The notes under the pieces are model-generated. The model did no database searches, was not told where the DNA came from, and saw nothing but the letters and a program-made list of their open reading frames with translations. The translations under genes were made by a program, and so were the position numbers. From Anaerolineae bacterium (lineage in GTDB: Bacteria; Chloroflexota; Anaerolineae; JAFGEY01): 5,610 nt of DNA. The stretch lies in assembly GCA_016931365.1 (NCBI GenBank), contig JAFGEY010000137.1:1-5610 (forward strand). The letters are read 5' to 3'. This document shows, one piece after another, positions 1 through 5,610 of this stretch (the stretch's first letter is position 1; each line of letters begins with the position of its first letter).

Positions 1-860
1 CGTCCCGTCGCGCTGCTGTGTGAGTGCCAGCGTCCGCCCGGCCAGGCGATCTCTTCGACCGCCTGGGTGGCGATGTCTACCCGCCAGACACCTGTCTCAC
101 TCCTGATGCACCAGACGTGCTGCCCATCGGCGTCCCACCACTCGTGCGTCACCCGCGTCGGCGTCGAAAAGATCGGCCGAGGCGCTTCGCCGCGCCGCAG
201 CAGCCACAGCCGGTCTTCGATGCGGAAGTTCAGCCCGGTGATCGGGTCGGGATGGTTTTCCTGCGCCAGCAGCACCAGGTCGGGATCGATGGGGCTGAAC
301 TGGGCGTGGTTGTGGTTACGCTGAAAGGCGTGCCACAGTTCAAAATCGCTGCCATCCACAGGCAGCGCGCCAAAAACCCATTGCAGCCCGATCGCGGCAT
401 CAATAAAGAACGCCCGTCCATCCGCCGAGCGCGTCAGGTGTGTCGCGATGCGGTGCACCGTGCGCAGCTTGACCAGGTCTTCGGGCAGGCGGTTGATCAA
501 CTCGGCGCGATCTTGGACCGACGGCCCTCGCCGCCAGACGGCGTTGCCCATCCCCCAGTAGACGGTTCCCGTTTTGGCGTCAATGCAGGGCGAAGCGTGG
601 TTGAACTGCGTGTCGGGAAAGTGGCGCACCTCCTGGGCGGCGAAATCCACCACCCCCAGCGTGCGCCCCTGCGCGGCGGTGCCCGACGGCGGAAAGGCGC
701 AGTAAAACCACAGGTAGCGTTCGTCGTCGGTCAGGTTGGCGTTGACAAAGTAAAAGGCCTCCTGCACCGGCGCGACCTTGTGCGTCAGAATGTAGCTGGT
801 CACGCCGGACGTCGGGTCGGTCCAGGGCGTAAAGAGTTTGGATTGGGTCAGTTCGAGCAT
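1..860 (-). CDS. PL22-like oligogalacturonate lyase family beta-propeller protein (3' end outside window)
   Basis: The reading frame opens with ATG at 860 and stays open to the left edge, giving 286 residues with the C-terminus missing. Characterised PL22 enzymes are about 390 residues, so roughly 100 may lie outside. PL22 enzymes cleave short oligogalacturonides in the cytoplasm by beta-elimination, using a seven-bladed propeller and a metal held mainly by histidines. Seen here: repeated blade-like segments of the type 'DDERYLWFYC' (about residues 45-54), 'DADGQHVWCI' (243-252) and 'SADGRAFFID' (145-154); a His-rich stretch 'RNHNHAQFSPIDPDLVLLAQ' (181-200) like the PL22 'QF.P.DP' region; 'THEWW' with H239, matching the PL22 'HE.W..DG' signature; and 'WHSHSS' (278-283). 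There is no signal peptide, so it is probably cytoplasmic. It lies 45 bp after the GH28-like gene. The propeller fold is fairly clear; the exact family and substrate are inferred, and a generic TolB/WD40-like propeller is the alternative. Confidence 0.65.
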   Translation of the reverse strand, partial: MLELTQSKLFTPWTDPTSGVTSYILTHKVAPVQEAFYFVNANLTDDERYLWFYCAFPPSGTAAQGRTLGVVDFAAQEVRHFPDTQFNHASPCIDAKTGTVYWGMGNAVWRRGPSVQDRAELINRLPEDLVKLRTVHRIATHLTRSADGRAFFIDAAIGLQWVFGALPVDGSDFELWHAFQRNHNHAQFSPIDPDLVLLAQENHPDPITGLNFRIEDRLWLLRRGEAPRPIFSTPTRVTHEWWDADGQHVWCIRSETGVWRVDIATQAVEEIAWPGGRWHSHSSATG

Positions 861-866
861 CGTTGT

Positions 867-873
867 CCTCCTT
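867..873 (-). promoter_or_regulatory. Ribosome binding site for the PL22-like gene
   Basis: On the minus strand AAGGAGG lies six bases (ACAACG) before the ATG at 860. This is a near-perfect Shine-Dalgarno sequence and fixes the start. The 45-bp gap to the upstream gene (861-905) shows no hairpin with a T-run, so read-through from the GH28-like gene is likely. Confidence 0.85.
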
Positions 874-905
874 GAGCAAATATCGTTTTTCGTTCTGTCT
901 TTCCT

Positions 906-2213
906 TTACGCATCTTGCACAGCGCATCCATCCACGGCCAGGCGCGTCCACCCGCCGGTGGGCAGCGTCAGCACATCGCGCGCGCCGAGGTTGCACGAGA
1001 CCGCGTATTGTTCGACGTCCGTCACTCCGGCCAACCACTGCACGGCGGCTCGCGGCGTCGTCTGCCTCAGAGCGGCGATCTGCCCAGTAGTCAACCCTTC
1101 CAGGTGCACCGTCGCCGCGCCCACCGACCCCACCAGCAGGCTGGGTACCTGTGGATGGACATCGCGCTCCAGGTCGCGCACAAAATCCTCGATCACAAAG
1201 TCCTGCACGCGCGTGCGCAGATCGACCAGCGGCTTGCGGCTGGCCGTTGAGGCTTTGTAGACGCGCACACCACGCACGTGAACGTGCGTAATCGCCCCCA
1301 CCCCATCTGCCACCGCCGGATCGTCTGGATCGAACAGTGGCACGCGGCACTCGCGGCAGGCATCCAGGTTCAGCGCGGCCACGTGGCAGCCGCCACGCAG
1401 ATCGCGAATCTCGATGTCTTCAACCGGCGAGCGCACGCTCAATAGGCGCACAAAAGTATGGCAGTCGGTGGCGGTCAGGTTTTCGACCCGGATGCGGCGG
1501 ATCGGGCCGCACAGCTTGCCCAGGTTTTGCGCTCGTTCGTTGGCATCATCGGCGCTCAGCGCCACCAGATCGTCATTGGGCACCGACACCCCAACTCCGG
1601 TGATGTTGCGAATCACGCCGTCCTCGCAGAACCCGCCCAGATGGACGCCGTCCTGGTTGGGACGCAGGTGCGGCGCTTCCAAGCGAATGTCCTCCACCGC
1701 AAAACCCTGCACCCGACCCAGGCGGATGTAATACGACTCGGGGTCGCGCAGGGTGAGCGCGCGCAAGGTCAACTCGCGCACCCCGACAAAATTCAGCAGC
1801 ACGCCGGTGTAGCTCGTTGGCGCGTCCGGCCCGCGCGGGTTATGAATGTTATTGCCGTCCCAGATGCCACCCTCGATGCATATCTTTTCATCGCCGCGCT
1901 CCGGCTGCGCGTTGGTCAGCAAAAAACTGTGGCGGTCCACGCCCGCGCCGTCGGCCAGAAAGAGCCGCGCGCACGGGTGGACGCGCAAATGGGTGTGAGA
2001 CGGCACGCGCAAGGTGCGCCCGATCCGGTAGACGCCGTAGGGGATCACCACCAGGCCGCGCCCGGCATCCAAGGCGGCCTGAATCGCTGGGGCGTCATCG
2101 CTGTCACCGTCGCCGCGCGCGCCATAGTCACGGACGTTGATGCCATAAACAGAAAAGTCGTTCGGATGTATTTCATCCGCCGGATGTTGTGTATCCACTA
2201 AATCGGTCATCAT
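906..2213 (-). CDS. GH28-related right-handed beta-helix protein (pectate-lyase-3 N-terminus), GHG motif absent
   Basis: 435 residues from the ATG at 2213 to TAA at 906. Residues about 23-70 ('VYGINVRDYGARGDGDSDDA', then 'AIQAALD') are the classic N-terminus of pectate-lyase-3/GH28 beta-helix proteins. The middle shows beta-helix coils ('VRELTLRALTLRD', 'VEDIRLE', 'IRRIRVENLTATD', 'VEDIEIRDLRGG'). Two GH28 active-site motifs are recognisable: NQDG (N186, D188) for the canonical NTD, and NDD (D214, D215) for the DD pair. The GHG motif expected about 20 residues later is missing, and the RIK motif appears only as VRLL (R256), with H252 nearby in 'DCHTF'. GH28 enzymes hydrolyse galacturonan or rhamnogalacturonan by inversion; whether this protein does is open. 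Cysteines cluster at about 276, 286 and 289 ('CREC'), and the last 70 residues do not look like helix coils. No signal peptide, so probably intracellular. GTG at 2216 and ATG at 2210 are alternative starts. Confidence 0.8.
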   Translation of the reverse strand: MMTDLVDTQHPADEIHPNDFSVYGINVRDYGARGDGDSDDAPAIQAALDAGRGLVVIPYGVYRIGRTLRVPSHTHLRVHPCARLFLADGAGVDRHSFLLTNAQPERGDEKICIEGGIWDGNNIHNPRGPDAPTSYTGVLLNFVGVRELTLRALTLRDPESYYIRLGRVQGFAVEDIRLEAPHLRPNQDGVHLGGFCEDGVIRNITGVGVSVPNDDLVALSADDANERAQNLGKLCGPIRRIRVENLTATDCHTFVRLLSVRSPVEDIEIRDLRGGCHVAALNLDACRECRVPLFDPDDPAVADGVGAITHVHVRGVRVYKASTASRKPLVDLRTRVQDFVIEDFVRDLERDVHPQVPSLLVGSVGAATVHLEGLTTGQIAALRQTTPRAAVQWLAGVTDVEQYAVSCNLGARDVLTLPTGGWTRLAVDGCAVQDA

Positions 2214-2216
2214 CAC

Positions 2217-4115
2217 TCACTCCTTGTTCAAATCGGGCACGCACAATGCGGCTTCTGGCGCACCGAGCAGCCCCGCCTCGATCAGCGCGATTGTCCCCAG
2301 CAGCCCGCCCCAGTGATAAAAACGGTCGCTGTTGGGCGCATCGCACCCTTCGCCGGTGCCGGCATTATAGTTTTCGTGGACGTGACCGTGCTCGCGCCAT
2401 TCTTTGAGCAGCAGCGCTTTGGATTTCTCAGCCAGATCAACACGCGCCTGCGGCAGATCGTAACGACATAGTCCCAGATAGACCAGCAGGTTCATCGGCG
2501 CCCAGATGCGGCCCCGCCAGTAGTTCTGCTCCGGGTAGGCCGGGTCATTGCGGGCGATCGCGGGCAGCATCCACTCGCCCCAAAACTCGTCGGGGTTGTA
2601 TAAGTGCTCGTCGATCATCCGTTGAGCCTGCTCTGGCGTCGCCGCGCCGCCCAAGAGGGCATAAAAATGCGTCGGCGACAGGCGATGTTCGAACGCACCG
2701 GTATCGGTGCGCCGGTTGAGAAACAGTCCGGTCTCCTCATCCCACAACGATTGCATATTGCGCCGGAAAATCTCGGCCCGCCGCTGCAATTCCAACTGTT
2801 CCACATTGCGCCCCAGCACACCGGCGATCTCGGCCAGCGCCTCGCAGTCGGCGATGTACATCCCGGTCAGCCCGACGTCGGCTAACTCGATCAATCCTGT
2901 CGTTTTGTTAAACGGAATATCGTCGTACATCGGCGAGTTGTCCAGCCCCGATTCCAGCGCCGCGCCCAAGCGCTCGCCCACACCCTCGACCTCCCAATGC
3001 GCATCGGCCAGCGGCGCGTAGGGGTTCGACCCCCAGCACAGCAGCCCGTCGGCGCAGCGGCGGTGGCGCACCCACCAGCGGTTCCACGCAAACAGGTCGT
3101 CAAAGACCTCGGTCAGGAACCACGCTTCGCCATAGCGGCGGTAGATTTTGCGGCAGATCAACGCGCCCACCGGCGGCTGCGAGCGGTCACGGCTCTTGAG
3201 GTCGGCCACGGTGGCAAAGTTGGGGATAAACCCGCGCTCGGTTTTGGCGCGCGTGATCTCGATGGCGTTGGCGCAGGCCAGATCGCAGTTGTCGAACGCG
3301 GCCATACAAGCCGCAAAGTAGGTATCCCAGTCAAAGAGCACAAACCCGCCCCAACCGAGGTTCCACTGCCGGCTCACCGGCGAGACGACGCGGTCGCCCT
3401 CCGGCTCGTAGATGGTGTCCCAGGCCAGGCAGGTCTGCACGGCGGTGTACACCTCGACCAGATCGCCGGTCAAGCCCATCGCCGCGACTTTGGCTTCGCG
3501 CGCCGCCTTCTGCCGCTCGATGACAGCCTGCGCCTCGGCCAGGGTGCGCCGCCGGCCCGTGGCGACGCCGACCGGGCCGTCCAGCGCCATCGCCAGGTAG
3601 GGCGTCTGCGCGGCGATGTATGGATCGACCACGCTCTCCCGCGTGCCCCAGGCATAGACCGCGCCGCCGGGCAGGTGCCCGGCCAGGGCGTCGCCTTCCA
3701 GCGCGACATAGCCGGGCCGGTTCCACAGGATGCCGCCCTCGACCACCAGCAGCGGCGCGCGGCGCTGCGGCAGCATCCCGCCGACTTGCAGCGGGGTAAC
3801 CAGCAGCACCAGGTCGTTGCCATCCAGCGCGCTCTGCACCCGCACCTCAACGCCCTGCCATTTGAGGTTGAGTTCGGTGTAGCGGCCGTCATAACTGCGC
3901 GGGCCGGGGTGGATTTGCTCGTCCTGTTCGCCGCGCCGGCCGATCAGCGCTTCCTTGAGGTAGCGCCGCCCGCGCCACTCTTTGATCCCCAGGTTGAGCG
4001 CAAAACCGCCCGGCAGCAGCACGTGTGAGAGCACGCTGCGCGTGTTCCAGGTGTTCCAGCCCCGAGCCAGTCGCTGTTTGAGCGATGTGTATTCATCCAT
4101 TTCGTTTTCCTTCAT
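2217..4115 (-). CDS. MGH1-like (alpha/alpha)6-barrel glycoside hydrolase (GH63/GH37 superfamily)
   Basis: Complete gene of 632 residues, ATG at 4115 to TGA at 2217. Residues about 25-195 are a beta-rich N-terminal domain; about 215-620 form the alpha/alpha barrel. Superfamily landmarks in order: 'LFDWDTYFAA' (260-269), 'GFIPNF' (295-300), 'SQPPVGA' (312-318), 'ALESGLDNSPMYDD' (386-399), 'NYWRGRIWAPMN' (531-542) and 'HENYNAGTGEG' (580-590). By analogy with GH37 trehalases ('ESGWDFSSRW' and 'EKY') and GH63 enzymes, D392 is the likely general acid and E581 the likely general base, so it should be an active inverting hydrolase. Family members include mannosylglycerate hydrolase and alpha-glucosidases, so the substrate cannot be read from sequence; the pectin-type neighbours suggest trimming of a side sugar from plant oligosaccharides. 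No signal peptide is seen, so cytoplasmic. An internal ATG at 4100, after a weak AAGGA, is a possible shorter start. Its stop is three bases before the GH28-like start. Confidence 0.88.
   Translation of the reverse strand: MKENEMDEYTSLKQRLARGWNTWNTRSVLSHVLLPGGFALNLGIKEWRGRRYLKEALIGRRGEQDEQIHPGPRSYDGRYTELNLKWQGVEVRVQSALDGNDLVLLVTPLQVGGMLPQRRAPLLVVEGGILWNRPGYVALEGDALAGHLPGGAVYAWGTRESVVDPYIAAQTPYLAMALDGPVGVATGRRRTLAEAQAVIERQKAAREAKVAAMGLTGDLVEVYTAVQTCLAWDTIYEPEGDRVVSPVSRQWNLGWGGFVLFDWDTYFAACMAAFDNCDLACANAIEITRAKTERGFIPNFATVADLKSRDRSQPPVGALICRKIYRRYGEAWFLTEVFDDLFAWNRWWVRHRRCADGLLCWGSNPYAPLADAHWEVEGVGERLGAALESGLDNSPMYDDIPFNKTTGLIELADVGLTGMYIADCEALAEIAGVLGRNVEQLELQRRAEIFRRNMQSLWDEETGLFLNRRTDTGAFEHRLSPTHFYALLGGAATPEQAQRMIDEHLYNPDEFWGEWMLPAIARNDPAYPEQNYWRGRIWAPMNLLVYLGLCRYDLPQARVDLAEKSKALLLKEWREHGHVHENYNAGTGEGCDAPNSDRFYHWGGLLGTIALIEAGLLGAPEAALCVPDLNKE
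2220..2225 (-). promoter_or_regulatory. Ribosome binding site of the GH28-like gene, at the end of the upstream gene
   Basis: AAGGAG on the minus strand is part of the last codons of the MGH1-like gene. It is followed by that gene's TGA stop (2219-2217), then GTG ATG ATG. Spacing is six bases to the ATG at 2213, nine to the ATG at 2210 and three to the GTG at 2216, so 2213 is the best start. The arrangement predicts translational coupling between the two genes. Confidence 0.8.
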
Positions 4116-4123
4116 TATCGATT

Positions 4124-4129
4124 CTCCTT
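4124..4129 (-). promoter_or_regulatory. Ribosome binding site for the MGH1-like gene
   Basis: AAGGAG on the minus strand, eight bases before the ATG at 4115. It supports the longer start 'MKENEMDEY' over the internal ATG at 4100. The same core AAGGAG precedes all three genes whose starts are visible. Confidence 0.8.
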
Positions 4130-4142
4130 ACATCAGCAGATC

Positions 4143-4160
4143 GATCGTATGCACACGATC
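4143..4160 (-). promoter_or_regulatory. 18-bp near-perfect palindrome, candidate operator
   Basis: On the minus strand the site reads GATCGTGTGCATACGATC: arms GATCGT and ACGATC around a TGCA centre, with one mismatched pair (G opposite T). It lies in the only sizeable intergenic gap (4116-4229), ending 27 bp before the ATG of the MGH1-like gene. Position and symmetry fit a dimeric repressor or activator site of the kind that controls sugar-utilisation operons. The TGCA centre differs from the CG centre common in LacI-family operators. There is no T-run after it, so an intrinsic terminator is unlikely. Only one copy was noticed in the window, so the function is inferred. Confidence 0.45.
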
Positions 4161-4173
4161 ATTCTGGTGTCGC
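4144..4173 (-). promoter_or_regulatory. Weak candidate promoter overlapping the palindrome
   Basis: On the minus strand GCGACA (4173-4168, four of six matches to TTGACA) is followed after 18 bases by TACGAT (4149-4144, four of six matches to TATAAT). This would place a transcript start near 4137 and a leader of about 20 nt carrying the AAGGAG site. The -10-like box lies inside the palindrome arm, which would suit repression. Matches this weak occur by chance; the rest of the gap up to 4229 shows no better promoter and no terminator, so the gene may simply be read from upstream. Confidence 0.22.
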
Positions 4174-4229
4174 ACAAAGCGGCACTGCTTGGCCGATAGT
4201 CGTGCGGACCGCGACCACAACCCGGCACA

Positions 4230-5610
4230 TCAATGCGCACGATCCAGGATGGAGCGGCACTCTTGGCCATCCAACTCGGATACCGGGTCATCAGTCTGAA
4301 AGATGAGCGTGGGGATCGCCCCCTGCTTGAGCGTGGCCTCGATCATCGCCCGGCGGTTGTCGCCCCGGCCATAATTGTAGCCGATCCCGCGCGTCAACCC
4401 CTTGAACAGCACCTCGTTCACCGGCGTGGTGCACTCGGCCACCCACGACACGTCTTCCCCATCGATGGCGTGAACGTGGGCAAAGTTGTAGAGGTGGAAC
4501 TGCACCACCGACAGGAATTGGGTGGAAATCTCGTTGCGCGCCTCGCCCGACACGCAAAAGTGCGGAGCCAACTCGGCCAGCTCACCCATCAGCTTGAGCG
4601 ATCCTTCGGCATAGCTCAACCCTTCCAGCACGGCATTGTCGCTGTTGTGAATCCACTGCGACACATCCACAAAGATGCTGTCCAGCCCCAACTCGCCGAT
4701 CAGCCCGGCCACCTGCCGGGTGAGCTGCCGCCGCCAGGGCGACCAGGCCAGGTGGACGTTGACCAGCACGTTCCACTCTTTGTGCGCCGGCATCAGCGAA
4801 TAGCTCTGCGGCGGGCCAAAACTCTTCCAGCCTTCCACCGGCAGCCAGCTCCAGCCGCCCCAGCGCAGGTCGGTGGGCGTGCGGATGCAAAAGTCGCGCG
4901 CCTGGAAAAAGAAGGGATGGTCGGGACTCATCTGGCAGGTGTTGGCGTGCAGTGCGACGTGAAAGCCCATCTCCCGCGCCTTGAGGATAAAGGCGCGCCC
5001 CGCCTCACTGACGGTGTAGGTGGGATAGTCCTGGTCGTATTTGAACGGCCGCCAGTGTGGCAGGTGCAGGAACACCCGGCGCGGTTCGATCCGCCGGGCC
5101 AGCGCGTGCAGCATATCGGGGTCGGTCGGACACCAGGAGACGGCCAGCCGCAGGTCGTCCAGCCAGGCCGGGCGCAATGCGGCGGCTTCGTTCAGGCGAT
5201 AGGCCTTCCAAAGCCAGTCGCGGTAGCGGCGCACAGGCGCCATCCAATTGCCCTGGAAGGCCGAGATGCGCCAGCACAGGTTGCCCACACAGCGATTCAT
5301 CTCCAGCGGGCCGGGAGCCAGGGTCACAAAACCGACCGCCTGCGCTCCCTGGCCGTGCCCGATGCGCACACCCTTGTAGAGGAAACGCTCATCCCACGCC
5401 TGCACCGAAAACCCGGCGCAGTCGCCCTCAAAGATCAAGAAACCGGCCTCCCAGCTGTTGGCCCACTCGGCGACTTTGCCCTGCATTTGTGAATGAGCCA
5501 GCGGCAACCGCACGCCCTGCTGGAACGGCGCGACCACGGCCAGGTCGGGGCGAATTCCGGCCACGTTCAGCGCCAGCCCGGCGACGCCGCCCTGCATCGT
5601 CCACGCCGAC
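4230..5610 (-). CDS. DUF6259-type glycoside-hydrolase-like TIM-barrel protein (5' end outside window)
   Basis: The frame ends with TGA at 4230 and is open through the right edge. An ATG exists at 5597, but four further codons (S-A-W-T) precede it in frame and no ribosome site is seen, so the true start is probably outside. Numbering from that Met gives 455 residues. Residues about 50-130 are the end of a beta-sandwich-like domain ('AGFLIFEGDCAGFSVQAWDE', ending in 'PVRRYRDWLWKAY'). 'RPAWLDDLRLAVSW' (142-155) opens a TIM barrel, as in DUF6259 proteins and related GH families. Barrel strands include 'VFLHLPHW' (175-182), 'GFHVALHANT' (211-220), 'DSIFVDVSQ' (306-314) and 'FCVSGEARNE' (347-356). 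D311 and E352 sit at strand ends and are plausible catalytic nucleophile and acid; this is inference. Substrate unknown. It lies 114 bp upstream of the MGH1-like gene and is probably in the same or a linked operon. A catalytically altered member of a GH36/GH101-like clan is an alternative. Confidence 0.75.
   Translation of the reverse strand, partial: SAWTMQGGVAGLALNVAGIRPDLAVVAPFQQGVRLPLAHSQMQGKVAEWANSWEAGFLIFEGDCAGFSVQAWDERFLYKGVRIGHGQGAQAVGFVTLAPGPLEMNRCVGNLCWRISAFQGNWMAPVRRYRDWLWKAYRLNEAAALRPAWLDDLRLAVSWCPTDPDMLHALARRIEPRRVFLHLPHWRPFKYDQDYPTYTVSEAGRAFILKAREMGFHVALHANTCQMSPDHPFFFQARDFCIRTPTDLRWGGWSWLPVEGWKSFGPPQSYSLMPAHKEWNVLVNVHLAWSPWRRQLTRQVAGLIGELGLDSIFVDVSQWIHNSDNAVLEGLSYAEGSLKLMGELAELAPHFCVSGEARNEISTQFLSVVQFHLYNFAHVHAIDGEDVSWVAECTTPVNEVLFKGLTRGIGYNYGRGDNRRAMIEATLKQGAIPTLIFQTDDPVSELDGQECRSILDRAH

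Noticed and set aside
24..875. 283-residue open frame on the plus strand opposite the PL22-like gene
   Set aside because: No ribosome site or recognisable domain. The opposite frame, open from 860 to the left edge, has a strong ribosome site and propeller repeats.
580..1350. 256-residue minus-strand open frame spanning the GH28-like/PL22-like junction
   Set aside because: It overlaps two well-supported genes in another frame, is Arg/Gly/Ala-rich and starts without a good ribosome site.
1458..2201. 247-residue open frame on the plus strand opposite the GH28-like gene
   Set aside because: Antisense shadow with no domain; the minus-strand frame carries the pectate-lyase-3 signature and GH28-type motifs.
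3666..3683. Perfect inverted repeat, arms GCCGGGCA and TGCCCGGC with two bases between
   Set aside because: It lies inside the coding region of the MGH1-like gene, is explained by GC-rich codons for a Ala-Gly-His-Leu-Pro-Gly stretch, and has no T-run, so it is not a terminator.
2997..4028. 343-residue open frame on the plus strand opposite the MGH1-like gene
   Set aside because: Shadow frame; composition is biased and no motif is visible, while the minus strand encodes the full set of superfamily motifs.
4199..4215. Possible hairpin downstream of the DUF6259-type gene
   Set aside because: On the transcribed (minus) strand the stem is interrupted by a C-A mismatch and no T-run follows, so it does not qualify as an intrinsic terminator.
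4233..5492. 419-residue open frame on the plus strand opposite the DUF6259-type gene
   Set aside because: It is the antisense shadow of the minus-strand gene in GC-rich DNA. Its protein is low-complexity in character, rich in Arg, His, Gln, Pro and Val, has no recognisable domain, and the minus-strand frame has clear family motifs.

Overview
The window is GC-rich bacterial DNA (above 60% G+C by eye). It carries four protein genes, all on the minus strand and tightly packed, so transcription runs from the right edge to the left edge. No rRNA, tRNA, CRISPR array, insertion sequence or transposase was seen. The codon style (GC-rich but freely using AAA and TTT), the strong AAGGAG ribosome binding sites and the enzyme families would fit a heterotrophic bacterium such as a member of Chloroflexota or Planctomycetota. 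That assignment is a guess, because the window has no phylogenetic marker.

Layout in transcription order, right to left: (1) a DUF6259-type glycoside-hydrolase-like TIM-barrel protein, 5' end outside the window (4230 to the right edge). (2) A 114-bp gap, the only real intergenic region, holding an 18-bp near-perfect palindrome and a weak candidate promoter. (3) A complete 632-residue (alpha/alpha)6-barrel glycoside hydrolase of the MGH1/GH63/GH37 superfamily (2217-4115). (4) A complete right-handed beta-helix protein related to GH28 polygalacturonases with a pectate-lyase-3-type N-terminus (906-2213), whose start is almost fused to the stop of gene 3. (5) After 45 bp, a beta-propeller protein resembling PL22 oligogalacturonate lyases, 3' end outside the window (left edge to 860).

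Together these look like part of a carbohydrate-utilisation operon. A GH28-like helix next to a PL22-like propeller points to galacturonate-containing (pectic) oligosaccharides, and the two other hydrolase-like proteins would remove side sugars or cleave further linkages. The three visible N-termini carry no signal peptide, so the enzymes probably act in the cytoplasm on imported oligosaccharides. No transporter or regulator lies inside the window. The real substrates are not shown by the sequence. The main points of interest are the GH28-like protein lacking the family's GHG motif, the uncharacterised DUF6259 plus MGH1-like pair, and the palindrome in front of gene 3.
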